A stretch of DNA of 64,000 bases from Mesorhizobium sp. Z1-4 (GTDB lineage Bacteria; Pseudomonadota; Alphaproteobacteria; Rhizobiales; Rhizobiaceae). Where the stretch lies: assembly GCF_004000235.1 (NCBI RefSeq), contig NZ_RCIO01000001.1:124001-188000 (forward strand), in the 5' to 3' direction. Position numbers and translations under genes: made by a program. Every line of letters begins with the position of its first letter. The first letter of the stretch is position 1. Shown here one piece after another: positions 45,089 to 54,075 of the stretch. The notes beneath the pieces were generated by a model. The model saw only the letters and a program-made list of their open reading frames with translations, made no database searches and was not told the DNA's origin.

Positions 45089-46290
45089 GAAATCACTTTC
45101 CTCTCACGCAGTTCTTCGATGCGGCTGGCGGTCAGCCCGAGCAGGTCGGCCAGCACCTTGTCGGTATCCTCGCCTATCAGCGGCGCACGCGCGCAACCCG
45201 GCTCCGGCGCCGCCTCGAAGCGGACAGGCTGGCGCACCAGCGGAATGTCGCCCAAGACGGTGTTGGAGCCTTTGGAAACGAGTTTTCGCGCCTGCGCATG
45301 CGGGCTTTCCACGACATCGCCAAGCGACCAGACGGGGCCGCTTGGAACGCCCGCCTTCTGGAGCGCAGCCACAGCCTCTTCGCGGCTCAGCCGCTTTGCC
45401 CAGTCGGCAATGATCCCGCGCAATTCCGCTTCATACTCGTTGCGTGCGACATTGTTCGCGAAGCGCGGGTCGTCGACAAGTTCCGGCCTGCCGATGGCGG
45501 CCATGATCGAGCGAAAAGCAGAGTCGGAAAAACCGACAAGCACGAAGTCGCCGTCCGCGGCCGAAAAGCTGTCGACGGGGTAGGTCTCGGGATGCCGGTT
45601 GCCGACGCGGCGCGCCTTCGCGCCGGTGAAGAGCTGACGGCTAAGGCCCGTCAGCAGCATGGAGAACACGGAATCGAGCATCGCGACTTCCAGGTAACGC
45701 CCTTGGCCCGTTCGCTCCCGGTCGAAAAGGGCTGCAAGTATGCCCCATGAAGCGAACATGCCAGTTGCAACGTCGGCCATGCTTTCGCCGACGGCCATAG
45801 CGCGGCCTTCGCGCTCGCCGGTAATGCTCATCAAGCCGCTCATCGCCTGTATGACCAGGTCGAATGCGGGCCAGTCGGACATCGGTCCTTCCTGTCCGAA
45901 ACCGGAGATCGAGGCGTAGATCAGCCGTTCGTTTTCTGCCCGCAAGGTCTTGTGGTCGAGCCCAAGCCGTGCTGCGACGCCGGGCCGGAAGTTCTCGACG
46001 ACAATGTCGCTTTTCGCAGCGATATCGCGGGCGATCTTGACCGCCTCGGCTTCCTTGAGGTTGAGCGCGACGCTTTTCTTGCCCCTGTTGAGCAGCATGA
46101 AATATGTGCTCAGATCCTCCTTAAAGGGCGCGAAATGGCGGCCTTCCTCGCCGAAACCCGGCATCTCGATCTTGATGACCTCGGCTCCCAGATCGGCGAG
46201 CATTGCGGTGCAGTAAGGTCCCGACATCACACGGGTCAGGTCGAGTATCCGGACACCCTCGAGCAGATTTCTGTTACCAGCGGCACCCAT
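45085..46290 (-). CDS. CaiB/BaiF-family (class III) CoA-transferase
   Basis: The 401-residue protein begins [20 protein letters not shown], followed by [20 protein letters not shown] and KSVALNLK. The catalytic aspartate is in [18 protein letters not shown] near residue 170. The C-terminus has [20 protein letters not shown]. Class III enzymes move CoA between carboxylic acids, for example carnitine, formyl/oxalyl, or phenyllactyl/cinnamoyl pairs. It overlaps both neighbours by a few bases. A role activating an acid that feeds the urocanase step is inference. Confidence 0.93.
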
Positions 46291-47267
46291 CAGGCGTCGT
46301 CTCCAATCTCGATTATGACCTTGCCGAGTGTTTTGCGCGCGGCCAGATCGGCCAAGGCCGCTGGCACCGCCTCCAGCCCGTGCCGGAGGTCGATGACCGG
46401 CCGTATGGCGCCGGACGCCAGATCGCCGCTCATACGTTCGTTCACCCGGACCAGCATCTGTGCGTCGGTGTCGTGGTTCCAGTACACCCCGATGGCAGCA
46501 GCCCGCTTCAGGAGCAGGCGATTTGCGGGGATTTTCGGGATCTCGCCGGACGCAAATCCGACAATCAGAAGCCGTCCGTCGAGGGCAAGTGCGCGCAGGC
46601 TCTCCTGCGTGACATCGCCGCCCACCGGATCAACGATGACATCGGCCCCGCGCCCGCCCGTAAGCTCCTTGATCCTGGCGGACCAGTTTGCCACGCCCGG
46701 ATCGATCGCCCAGGTGGCGCCGTTGGCGAGTGCAGCCTGGCGCTTCGCTTCGCTGCCCGCCGACGCGATCACCTTGGCGCCGCGGGCGACGGCAACCTGG
46801 ACCGATGCCATGCCGACGCCGCCTGCCGCCGCGTGGACAAGCACAACTTCATCCTTCCCGACGGTGGTGCATTCGGTCAGTGCCACATAGGCGGTGGTGT
46901 AGACGACGGGCAGAGCAGCAGCTTCGGCGAAGGACGATGCCTTGCCGATAGAGATAGCCATGTCGTCGCGCAGGACAGCGTGGGACGCAAAGCCGCCCCA
47001 CAGAAGTTTGCCCGCGACACGGTCGCCGACCGCGTGCCGTGCCCCCTCACCCGCAGACATGACTATTCCGGCAATCTCCTGACCGGGCGTGAAAGGGCGC
47101 GGCGGCCGAACCTGATATTTGTCGTCGATCATCAGCAGATCGGAAAAATTCAGCGCCGCCGCACACACCTTGACGCCGAGTTCGCCTTTGCCCGGCTGCG
47201 GCGGAAAAGCCTCCTTTATCCGCAGTTCGGCAAGCCCGGCTTCGGCTGATATCCATCGACGTGGCAC
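46290..47267 (-). CDS. NADPH:quinone oxidoreductase-type medium-chain dehydrogenase
   Basis: The 325-residue protein belongs to the zinc-free MDR/QOR branch: LNFSDLLMIDDKYQVRPPRP, TPGQEIAGIVMSAGEGARHA, and VLVHAAAGGVGMASVQVAVA for the NADPH loop. GGRGADVIVDPVGGDVTQES follows, and GKVIIEIG is at the C-terminus. Such enzymes reduce quinones, enones or enoyl-CoA-type double bonds. The start is GTG 47267, which overlaps the IclR stop by one to three bases. Its place between the regulator and the CoA-transferase suggests a step on an unsaturated acyl intermediate. Confidence 0.9.
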   Translation of the reverse strand: MPRRWISAEAGLAELRIKEAFPPQPGKGELGVKVCAAALNFSDLLMIDDKYQVRPPRPFTPGQEIAGIVMSAGEGARHAVGDRVAGKLLWGGFASHAVLRDDMAISIGKASSFAEAAALPVVYTTAYVALTECTTVGKDEVVLVHAAAGGVGMASVQVAVARGAKVIASAGSEAKRQAALANGATWAIDPGVANWSARIKELTGGRGADVIVDPVGGDVTQESLRALALDGRLLIVGFASGEIPKIPANRLLLKRAAAIGVYWNHDTDAQMLVRVNERMSGDLASGAIRPVIDLRHGLEAVPAALADLAARKTLGKVIIEIGDDA

Positions 47268-48091
47268 TAAGTTTCTCCCTTGTTTGTCGGCTCGGCCTTT
47301 CCAGCGAGGCGACCGCTCAGCAGATGCACGGCCGCCGCCACACGTTGCCCGATGTCGGCGACATGCGCTTCGGGCATCCGTTGAAGCGGCGCCGCGATCG
47401 CGATGCTGCCAAGCGGAATCCCGCTCGGGTCCAGAATGGCCGCCCCCACACCGGCGACGCCGGGATAGGTTTCTTCCTGGGAAACCGCATAGCCGCGTTG
47501 GAGTATTTCACCCAATTCGACCCGCAATTGCTCGCTTCGGGGCACAACAGCGGGATTGATGGCCGGCATGGGCGCCTGAAGCACACGCTCGATGACGTTG
47601 TCCGGCAAATGGGCAAGCACCGGCTTGGCCGACGCACCGGCGTAAAGTGGGAATGTCGCGCCAATCGTTTCGTAGACGCGCAGGCCGCCGTGCTGGCTCG
47701 GAATCTGATCGAGACACACAACGTGCATCGCCGACGGGTTGAAGCCGGTTAGCATGATCGTCTCGCGCGTGCTCCGCGAAAGGTCCTCGAGAATGTCGGC
47801 GGCAATCGATGCCAGATCGAACTGAAGCTGGGCCCGCCGGCCAAGCTCAATGGCCGAAAGGCCAAGCGTGTAGCGACCGCTTCGTTCGTTGAACGCGAGA
47901 TAACCTCTGCTGCACAGATAGCGGACCAGCCGGCTGACCGTCGAACGCGGCAGGTCCGCTGCCTTGCCGATCTCGACCTGAGTCCATGCAGGCTGCTCCG
48001 CGGTAAAGAGCTCAAGCATCAGCACGGCCTTATGCAGAAGGCCGACGCCTTTGATTTCCTGCTCCTGTTCGCTCTTGACAACCCGCGTCAA
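47267..48091 (-). CDS. IclR-family transcriptional regulator
   Basis: The 274-residue protein has the N-terminal winged helix (LHKAVLMLELFTAEQPAWTQ, then EIGKAADLPRSTVSRLVRYL) and a C-terminal ligand domain with MLTGFNPSAMHVVCLDQIPS, AGASAKPVLAHL and GVAGVGAAILDPSGIPLGSI. IclR proteins bind small carboxylic acids. The start is TTG 48091 (no in-frame ATG or GTG nearby). A perfect 10-base inverted repeat immediately upstream, in the divergent gap with the ABC transporter, is the likely operator. Confidence 0.92.
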   Translation of the reverse strand: MTRVVKSEQEQEIKGVGLLHKAVLMLELFTAEQPAWTQVEIGKAADLPRSTVSRLVRYLCSRGYLAFNERSGRYTLGLSAIELGRRAQLQFDLASIAADILEDLSRSTRETIMLTGFNPSAMHVVCLDQIPSQHGGLRVYETIGATFPLYAGASAKPVLAHLPDNVIERVLQAPMPAINPAVVPRSEQLRVELGEILQRGYAVSQEETYPGVAGVGAAILDPSGIPLGSIAIAAPLQRMPEAHVADIGQRVAAAVHLLSGRLAGKAEPTNKGET

Positions 48092-48097
48092 TTTGAT

Positions 48098-48131
48098 CTC
48101 ATATTGTGGTACGTTGATCCTACAATATGAG
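48098..48131. promoter_or_regulatory. Perfect 10-base inverted repeat, probable IclR operator
   Basis: CTCATATTGT at 48098-48107 is the exact inverse of ACAATATGAG at 48122-48131, with 14 bases between (GGTACGTTGATCCT). It starts seven bases upstream of the IclR start codon and lies 83 bases before the binding-protein start at 48215, so one site could control both divergent operons. IclR-family operators are typically palindromes of this size. The repeat is observed; the protein that binds it is inferred. Confidence 0.7.
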
Positions 48132-48214
48132 ACTTATCGGATGAATTCGAGTTTCGTCAAGTTGGTTCGACACAGCAAAGGGCATCCATGCCCTGCATAA
48201 ATGGGAGGAACATT

Positions 48215-49192
48215 ATGAGGATCCGTACACCGCTGGGAATTCTGGCTGCGGCATCTTTCGCATTCGTCATCAACGCCCACGCCGAAGACATGAAGAAGCT
48301 GGCCATCTCCACAATCGTCGAGGTGCCCGCTCTGCTTGAAACGAAAGAAGGCGTGTTGAAAGGCCTTGCCGAAGAGGGTTTCGTCGAAGGCCAGAACCTG
48401 GAAGTCGACTACCAGAACGCCAACGGCAACATGCCGACGCAGCAGCAGATCGCCAAGAAGTTCATTGGTGACAATCCAGACGTCATCGTGCCCATCACTA
48501 CCCCGACATCGCAGGCGGTGATCGCAGGTACCGACACCATCCCGATCGTGTTCACCACGGTTACCGACCCGATCAAAGCGAAACTCATCTCGCAATATGA
48601 GAAGCCGGGCGGCAACGTGACGGGCGTGTCGGACGCAGCGCCGATCCAGCAGCAGGTTGCGCTGATGCAGGAGCTGGTGCCCGACCTCAAGACTATCGGC
48701 TACATCTACAATCCGGGTCTCGACAACGCCCTCGCAACGCTGGAAGTGCTGAAGCGTGAAACCGAGGGTCTCGGCATCACGATCGTTGAGTCCGCTGCTC
48801 CGACAACCAACGAAGTCTCGATCGCGACCAAGAAGCTGATCGGTGAAGTTGATGCGGTTTATGTGCCGAACGACACCACCGTGGTTGCGGCGCTCGAATC
48901 GATCATCAAGGTGGGCGAGGATGTCGACCTGCCGATCTTTGCCGGTGAGACCGGAGCCGTCGCACGCGGCGTGATCGCGTCTGTCGGGCTCGACTATGTC
49001 GAGGTCGGACGCATTACCGGCCATATGGCGGCCCGCGTTCTGCGCGGCGAAAATCCGGGCGATATCGACGCTGTCATTGCCTACCAGGTGCTGACGGACT
49101 TCAAAGTTGCGGTCAACAAGAAGGCCGCCGCTGCGATGGGTGTCACGATACCCGACGCGGTGCTCGCCCGCGCTACCGAGATAATCGAGTAA
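48215..49192 (+). CDS. TrpX-type ABC transporter substrate-binding protein
   Basis: The 325-residue protein has a signal peptide (MRIRTPLGILAAASFAFVIN, cleavage near AHA) and the ABC_sub_bind (PF04392-like) fold. Landmarks are KKLAISTIVEVPALLETKEG, VDYQNANGNMPTQQQIAKKF, VIVPITTPTSQAVIA, IPIVFTTVTDPIKAKLI and GVSDAAPIQQQVALMQEL. In streptococci related TrpX proteins bind tryptophan; others bind different aromatic compounds. The ATG at 48215 has GGGAGGAA seven bases upstream. It is the first gene of a unit with a permease, ATPase and several enzymes. Confidence 0.92.
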   Translation: MRIRTPLGILAAASFAFVINAHAEDMKKLAISTIVEVPALLETKEGVLKGLAEEGFVEGQNLEVDYQNANGNMPTQQQIAKKFIGDNPDVIVPITTPTSQAVIAGTDTIPIVFTTVTDPIKAKLISQYEKPGGNVTGVSDAAPIQQQVALMQELVPDLKTIGYIYNPGLDNALATLEVLKRETEGLGITIVESAAPTTNEVSIATKKLIGEVDAVYVPNDTTVVAALESIIKVGEDVDLPIFAGETGAVARGVIASVGLDYVEVGRITGHMAARVLRGENPGDIDAVIAYQVLTDFKVAVNKKAAAAMGVTIPDAVLARATEIIE

Positions 49193-49293
49193 GCCCCCCC
49201 GAGCACACCCGGGCGTCGTTGCCATCATGGTCGGCGCCCTACCTGCCGATCCGGACAACCGGATCGGCCCCTTTGCGGGAGCATTGACACACG

Positions 49294-50199
49294 ATGTCAC
49301 TCTACGAACTTCTCGGCACACTCGAGACAGGCTTCGTTTTCGGCCTGGTCGCGCTGGGTGCCTACCTGACTTTTCGCATACTTGATTTTCCCGACCTCAC
49401 GGTCGAAGGTAGCTTTCCGCTTGGAGCCGCCGTTTGTGCCGCGCTCATCGTTACGCTGGGGTGGAATCCCTGGCTTGCGACAGGTGTTGCCGCCGTCGCC
49501 GGTTTCGCGGCGGGCTGGACCACAGCCTATCTCAACGTCAGGTTCAATATCCTTCACATCCTTGCCGGCATCCTGCTGGCGATATCGCTCTATTCGATCA
49601 ATCTGCGGATCATGAGCGGCCCGAACAAACCGCTCCTGGGTGTCGACACCGTGTTCGACACGTTCGGCGGGTTCGGTGTCGCCGGATATATCATCAGCCC
49701 GATCTTCCTCGGCGCGGTGACGCTGATCGTCCTGATCATGGTCAATCTGTTCCTCCATACCGGTTGGGGGATCGCAATGCGTGCCGCCGGCGCCAACCCC
49801 GCGATGGCGCAGGCCAACGGCATCAATGTGGGAAGCATGAAGCTCTTTGGAGTGGGGCTCGCCAACGCAATGACCGCCCTGGCCGGCGCACTGTTTGCCC
49901 AGATATTCGGCGCCGCAGACGCCTATATGGGCATCGGCGTGATCATCGTGGGCCTCGCCTCGGTCATCGTCGGTACCAGCCTCCTGCCATCGCGGACCAT
50001 CCTTCAGGCGACGCTGGCCTGTATCGTTGGTGCGGTGCTCTACCGCTTTGCAGTCGCGCTGGCGCTCAACGCCGACTTCCTCGGCCTGCGCGCGTCGGAC
50101 GTTCAGCTGGTCACGGCGGTTCTGGTTGCGCTCGCACTTATCGGCCAGGTGTCCGGTCTCGGCATCAAACGCTTTTTCAAGACATCGAAATCGAAATGA
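49294..50199 (+). CDS. TrpY-type ABC transporter permease
   Basis: The 301-residue membrane protein has about nine helices of the BPD_transp_2 family (branched-chain and sugar permease type): FGLVALGAYLTFRILDFPDL, followed by TVEGSFPLGAAVCAALIV. TDLTV/DLTVEG is characteristic of TrpY-like permeases. The last four bases (ATGA) overlap the ATPase gene. Partner of the binding protein at 48215. Confidence 0.92.
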   Translation: MSLYELLGTLETGFVFGLVALGAYLTFRILDFPDLTVEGSFPLGAAVCAALIVTLGWNPWLATGVAAVAGFAAGWTTAYLNVRFNILHILAGILLAISLYSINLRIMSGPNKPLLGVDTVFDTFGGFGVAGYIISPIFLGAVTLIVLIMVNLFLHTGWGIAMRAAGANPAMAQANGINVGSMKLFGVGLANAMTALAGALFAQIFGAADAYMGIGVIIVGLASVIVGTSLLPSRTILQATLACIVGAVLYRFAVALALNADFLGLRASDVQLVTAVLVALALIGQVSGLGIKRFFKTSKSK

Positions 50200-50990
50200 T
50201 CGAACTCAAAGACATCCACGTCACCTTCAACAAAGGCACGCCACTTGAAACGACTGCCCTGCGCGGCGTCGACTTCAAGGTGCCGACCGGGCAGTTCGTT
50301 ACCGTGATCGGCTCCAATGGTGCCGGCAAATCGACCAGCCTCAATGTGCTGGCCGGCATTGTGCCCGTGGAACGCGGTACCGTGACCCTGGGCGGTGAGG
50401 ACATCACCAACTGGCCGGTACACAAGCGCGCGCGAATGATCTCGCGCGTGTTTCAGGATCCGAAGATCGGCACATGCGAAGATCTGACGATCCTCGAGAA
50501 TTTCGCGCTCGCGCATGGACGAACCGCACCGCGCGGAATTCGTTTCGCCATCGAACGGTCGATGCGAGCTGCAACAGCCGAAAGGGTCAAGGTTCTCGGG
50601 CTTGGCCTCGAAAACAGGCTCGATGACAAGGTCGGCCTGCTTTCTGGCGGACAGCGTCAGGCGGTCAGCCTGCTGATGGCGACAACCGGCCAGTCCAGCG
50701 TGCTGCTACTCGACGAGCACACGGCGGCCCTCGACCCGAAGACGGCAGATTTCGTGCTTGAGACAACACGCACGATCGTAGAGCGGCTCGGGCTCACGGC
50801 CGTCATGGTTACACACTCCATGGCGCAGGCTCTTTCCACCGGCGAGCGGACGGTGATGTTTCACCGCGGCAAGATCATCTTCGACGCATCCGGCAAAGAG
50901 CGCGCTGGCATGAAGGTCGAAGACCTCCTGCACCTATTCAAAAAGACACAGGGCGAAGAGCTAAGCGACGACAATCTGCTGCTTGGCTGA
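50196..50990 (+). CDS. TrpZ-type ABC transporter ATP-binding protein
   Basis: The 264-residue ATPase has Walker A VIGSNGAGKSTSLNVLAG near residue 38, signature VGLLSGGQRQAVSLLMA, Walker B SVLLLDEHTAALDPKTA, and MVTHSMAQAL as the H-loop. I chose the ATG at 50196 because it overlaps the permease stop and gives IELKDIHVTFNKGT; an open extension upstream is in the shadow of the permease gene. It completes a high-affinity importer. Confidence 0.94.
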   Translation: MIELKDIHVTFNKGTPLETTALRGVDFKVPTGQFVTVIGSNGAGKSTSLNVLAGIVPVERGTVTLGGEDITNWPVHKRARMISRVFQDPKIGTCEDLTILENFALAHGRTAPRGIRFAIERSMRAATAERVKVLGLGLENRLDDKVGLLSGGQRQAVSLLMATTGQSSVLLLDEHTAALDPKTADFVLETTRTIVERLGLTAVMVTHSMAQALSTGERTVMFHRGKIIFDASGKERAGMKVEDLLHLFKKTQGEELSDDNLLLG

Positions 50991-51013
50991 CACCTATTCA
51001 AATCGGATCAAAA

Positions 51014-51619
51014 ATGACCTGGATACAAACAGTCCCTTATGAGGACGCGACCGGCCGGCTGAAAATGCTCTATGACCGCGTCAAAGGGCCCGACAACAAC
51101 GTCGACAACATAATGATGGCGCACAGCCTGCGTCCGCACACGATGGACGGACACATGGCGCTCTACAAATATGTGCTTCATCACTCCGCCAACACCATTC
51201 CCAAATGGTTCCTGGAGGCGATCGGCGTTCTGGTCAGTTCGCTGAATGCCTGCAGCTACTGCGTGGAACATCATTATGCCGGAATGGCGCGGCTCATTGG
51301 CGACGAGAACCGTGCGCGCTCCTGCAGGAACGCGCTCGAATCGGGGAACTACGCCGACGCATTCGATACGCGAGAGCAGGCCGCACTCGACTACGCGGCG
51401 AAACTGACGCGCAAAGCGTCGGACGTCTCCAGCGGCGATATCGACAAGATGCGCCTGGCCGGATTCGACGACGGGCAAATCCTCGAAATCAACCAGGTCG
51501 CAGCGTATTTCTCCTACGCCAACCGAACCGTGCTTGGCCTCGGCATCAACACCGACGGCGATATCCTCGGTCTGTCTCCCAACAATTCGGACGACCCGAA
51601 TGACTGGTCCCATCGCTGA
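51014..51619 (+). CDS. AhpD-like / carboxymuconolactone decarboxylase family protein
   Basis: The 201-residue protein resembles peroxidase-related alkylhydroperoxidase AhpD-fold proteins: YKYVLHHSANTIPKWFLEAI, then VSSLNACSYCVEHHYAGMAR with the CxxC plus His redox motif, RALDYAAKLT-like AALDYAAKLTRKASDVSSGD, and the closing INQVAAYFSYANRTVLGLGI. Such proteins reduce peroxides or act as lactone decarboxylases or thiol reductants. It starts 24 bases after the ATPase gene, so it belongs to the same transcript. Its substrate here is unknown. Confidence 0.85.
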   Translation: MTWIQTVPYEDATGRLKMLYDRVKGPDNNVDNIMMAHSLRPHTMDGHMALYKYVLHHSANTIPKWFLEAIGVLVSSLNACSYCVEHHYAGMARLIGDENRARSCRNALESGNYADAFDTREQAALDYAAKLTRKASDVSSGDIDKMRLAGFDDGQILEINQVAAYFSYANRTVLGLGINTDGDILGLSPNNSDDPNDWSHR

Positions 51620-52637
51620 GATGCATATGCCGAGGCGGATGCATCTGAACGAAAGCCCGCTTGCGCCCTCACCCGCTGTGGTGGCCGCCATCGCGGAGGC
51701 GGCCGCAGTCGCAAACCGCTATCCCGAGCAGGACGACCCGCGCTTCTACGAGATGCTGGCCGCATATGCAGGCGTCGAAAAGGACCGGCTGGCGGCAACC
51801 TCGGGATCCAACGAGTTCCTGCATCTGCTGCCGCTGGTCGCCGGGGCGCCAGGCGCCGGTATGGTGGTTCCCGAACCAAGTTTTCCGACCTACAGGAAAG
51901 TTGCCGGTTTCCACGACATCACAATCCAAGCGGTTCCGGTCCGGGCCGATGGCGTTCCGGATGTGGACGCCATTCTCGGTGCGATTACCGAGCACACACG
52001 TCTTGTCTGTGTGCCCTCGCCCAACAATCCGACGGGCGGCCTGCTGACGGAAGCTGAGATCGTCCGGCTGGTGTCCGGTGTGCCTGCGTCGATATTCCTG
52101 CATTTCGATGAAGCCTACTACGAGTTCGGCCGGGAAGCCGGCGGCGTCGAGACGCTGCCGATACTCGAGCAGCGCAATGGGCCATGGGCATCGTCGCGCT
52201 CATTTTCGAAAGCCTTCGGGCTCGCCGGCATACGGCTTGGCTATACGATCGCCAGCGACGTTGATCTGGCCACGCGAATACGCGGCCTGCGCCCCAATTT
52301 CTGCGTCAACGCGCTCGCTTGGGCTGCGGGGAAAGCAGCGTTGTCCGATCTCGCGCATGTCGAGGCAGGTGTTGCCGGCGTCGCACATGAACGCCGCCGG
52401 CTGTCCGACGGGCTGAGTGAGCTTGGGCTCTCGCCGCTGCCCTCGGCGGCGAATTTCGTTTCGTTTCCAGTGCCTCCGGATCGTCCCGACCTGGCGAACG
52501 CGATTCAGGCGGCAGGCATTCTGACGACAACTTTCACGTTGCCGAACGGCACCCCTGCGATCCGCGTCACTGCCGGCACGCAAGCCGACACGGACGCCTT
52601 TCTTGCCACTCTGGCGGCGAGTTATGGACACCGCTGA
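51600..52637 (+). CDS. Class I/II PLP aminotransferase, histidinol-phosphate aminotransferase-like
   Basis: The product (about 345 residues) has the fold type I core: HLNESPLAPSPAVV, TSGSNEFLHLL for the phosphate cup, CVPSPNNPTGGLLTEAEIVR, HFDEAYYEFGRE with the pyridine-binding Asp, and SRSFSKAFGLAGIRLGYTIA with the PLP lysine. It resembles HisC, but its place in a catabolic unit makes a role in histidine or aromatic amino acid transamination more likely than histidine synthesis. Starts at 51600, 51621 and 51627 are possible; the first overlaps the AhpD-like gene by 20 bases. It overlaps the next gene by 14 bases. Confidence 0.87.
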   Translation: MTGPIAEMHMPRRMHLNESPLAPSPAVVAAIAEAAAVANRYPEQDDPRFYEMLAAYAGVEKDRLAATSGSNEFLHLLPLVAGAPGAGMVVPEPSFPTYRKVAGFHDITIQAVPVRADGVPDVDAILGAITEHTRLVCVPSPNNPTGGLLTEAEIVRLVSGVPASIFLHFDEAYYEFGREAGGVETLPILEQRNGPWASSRSFSKAFGLAGIRLGYTIASDVDLATRIRGLRPNFCVNALAWAAGKAALSDLAHVEAGVAGVAHERRRLSDGLSELGLSPLPSAANFVSFPVPPDRPDLANAIQAAGILTTTFTLPNGTPAIRVTAGTQADTDAFLATLAASYGHR

Positions 52638-54075
52638 CCTCATAGAAGTGCTGGCTGACCGGCTTGGGCCCGCGTCGGTGCTGACCGCTCAAAGCGAGCT
52701 TGAGGCCTTTCAAGCCGACCTTCTGAACAAATACCGGGTTCCGGCACTTTGCGTCGTCAAACCAGCCAATACCGAGGAAGTTGCGGCAACTGTCAGGCTC
52801 GCAAGGGAAGCCGGCGTAAAGGTGACGCCTGCAGGCGGCCGCACCGGCTTCGCAGGAGGAGCCGTAGCGCGGGAAGGCACAAGCCAGATAGTCGTTTCGC
52901 TCGAGCGCATGCGCTCCATTCGCGCGCTGAGCCCGGTTGACGACGTCATCGTTTGCGATGCCGGTGTCACATTGGCCGAAATCCGGCAGGCGGCAGAGGC
53001 AGCCGACCGCTATTTTCCCGTCAGCCACGGCGGCGAAGGAACGAGCCAGATAGGCGGCATGGTCGCAACGAACGCTGGCGGCAACAATGTCCTGCGATAC
53101 GGCATGGCTCGGGCGAACATTCTCGGGCTGGAGGTCGTGCTTGCGAGCGGCGACGTCTGGGACGGGCTGCGTGCCCTGCGCAAGGACAATTCCGGCTACG
53201 ATCTGAAGCAGATGTTCGTCGGTTCGGAAGGCACGCTCGGCATTGTCACCGCGGCGGCGCTCCGGCTTCAGCCCCGTCCGCGCGAACGGGCCTCGGCCCT
53301 TTGTGCAGTACCCGGCCCACAGGCCGCGCTCGAACTCTACAATACGGTCCGCAGCTCGGCCGGCGAACTCCTGAGCGCGTTCGAACTGATGCCACACAGC
53401 GGGCTGGAACTTCACCTCGCCCGCGCCGAAACAACCCAGGTACCATTGTCCGGCCGCCATGAGTGGATGGTTCTGCTCGAAGCCGAGACCTCCATTCCCG
53501 ATCTCGATCTAGGCGGCCTGCTGGAGCGATTGCTCGGCGAAGCACTGGAACAAGGGTTGATCGAGGATGCCGCGGTTGCCCGCTCATTAGCACAGCGCAA
53601 TGCGATGTGGGCGCTTCGCGAGGGGATGGCCGAAGCACAGGCGTCCAGCCGGTTGGTGATCAAGAGCGATACATCGGTGCCTGTCAGCGCTGTTGCCGAA
53701 TTCGTCGACCGCGCCACCAAAGCCATTCACGCTCTATTGCCCGACGCCGTGCCGATACCGTTCGGTCATATCGGCGACGGCAACATACATTTCAACATCG
53801 GCGCCCCGCCTGGAATGAGCGCCGAGACCTTCGCATCCAACGAAGCCCGTCTGTCGGACGCAGTTTGCGATACGGCAATTCAACTCGGCGGTTCGATCTC
53901 GGCAGAACACGGCATCGGGCAGCTGAAGCTGGACAAGCTTCGGAAGGCCAAGTCGAAGACTGAACTCGAAATGATGCAACGGCTCAAGAACTCGTTCGAT
54001 CCCGACAATCTGATGAACCCGGGAAAGATCGTCGAAGCCGATGATCCAGCACTCAAACAGGAGGCGCAATCGTGA
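52624..54075 (+). CDS. GlcD-type FAD-linked D-2-hydroxyacid oxidase/dehydrogenase
   Basis: The 483-residue flavoprotein has a PCMH FAD domain with VTPAGGRTGFAGGAVAREGT and HGGEGTSQIGGMVATNAGGN. LKQMFVGSEGTLGIVTAAAL follows, and a C-terminal FAD-oxidase domain has PFGHIGDGNIHFNIGAP and [12 protein letters not shown]. It is a paralogue of the protein at 156-1586. Starting at ATG 52624, it overlaps the aminotransferase end by 14 bases, so the two are coupled. A pathway of a 2-hydroxyacid oxidised to the 2-oxoacid, linked to transamination, fits the pair. Substrate (D-lactate, glycolate or an aryl-lactate) is not determined. Confidence 0.9.
   Translation: MDTADLIEVLADRLGPASVLTAQSELEAFQADLLNKYRVPALCVVKPANTEEVAATVRLAREAGVKVTPAGGRTGFAGGAVAREGTSQIVVSLERMRSIRALSPVDDVIVCDAGVTLAEIRQAAEAADRYFPVSHGGEGTSQIGGMVATNAGGNNVLRYGMARANILGLEVVLASGDVWDGLRALRKDNSGYDLKQMFVGSEGTLGIVTAAALRLQPRPRERASALCAVPGPQAALELYNTVRSSAGELLSAFELMPHSGLELHLARAETTQVPLSGRHEWMVLLEAETSIPDLDLGGLLERLLGEALEQGLIEDAAVARSLAQRNAMWALREGMAEAQASSRLVIKSDTSVPVSAVAEFVDRATKAIHALLPDAVPIPFGHIGDGNIHFNIGAPPGMSAETFASNEARLSDAVCDTAIQLGGSISAEHGIGQLKLDKLRKAKSKTELEMMQRLKNSFDPDNLMNPGKIVEADDPALKQEAQS

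Noticed and set aside
49434-50195. Upstream extension of the TrpZ-type ATPase frame
   Set aside because: It overlaps the permease in another frame; the ATG at 50196 overlaps the permease stop and starts the conserved IELKDIHVTF sequence.
51600-52637. Calling this gene hisC for histidine biosynthesis
   Set aside because: It sits in an uptake and catabolic operon, overlapping a hydroxyacid oxidase gene, with no other histidine synthesis gene nearby.
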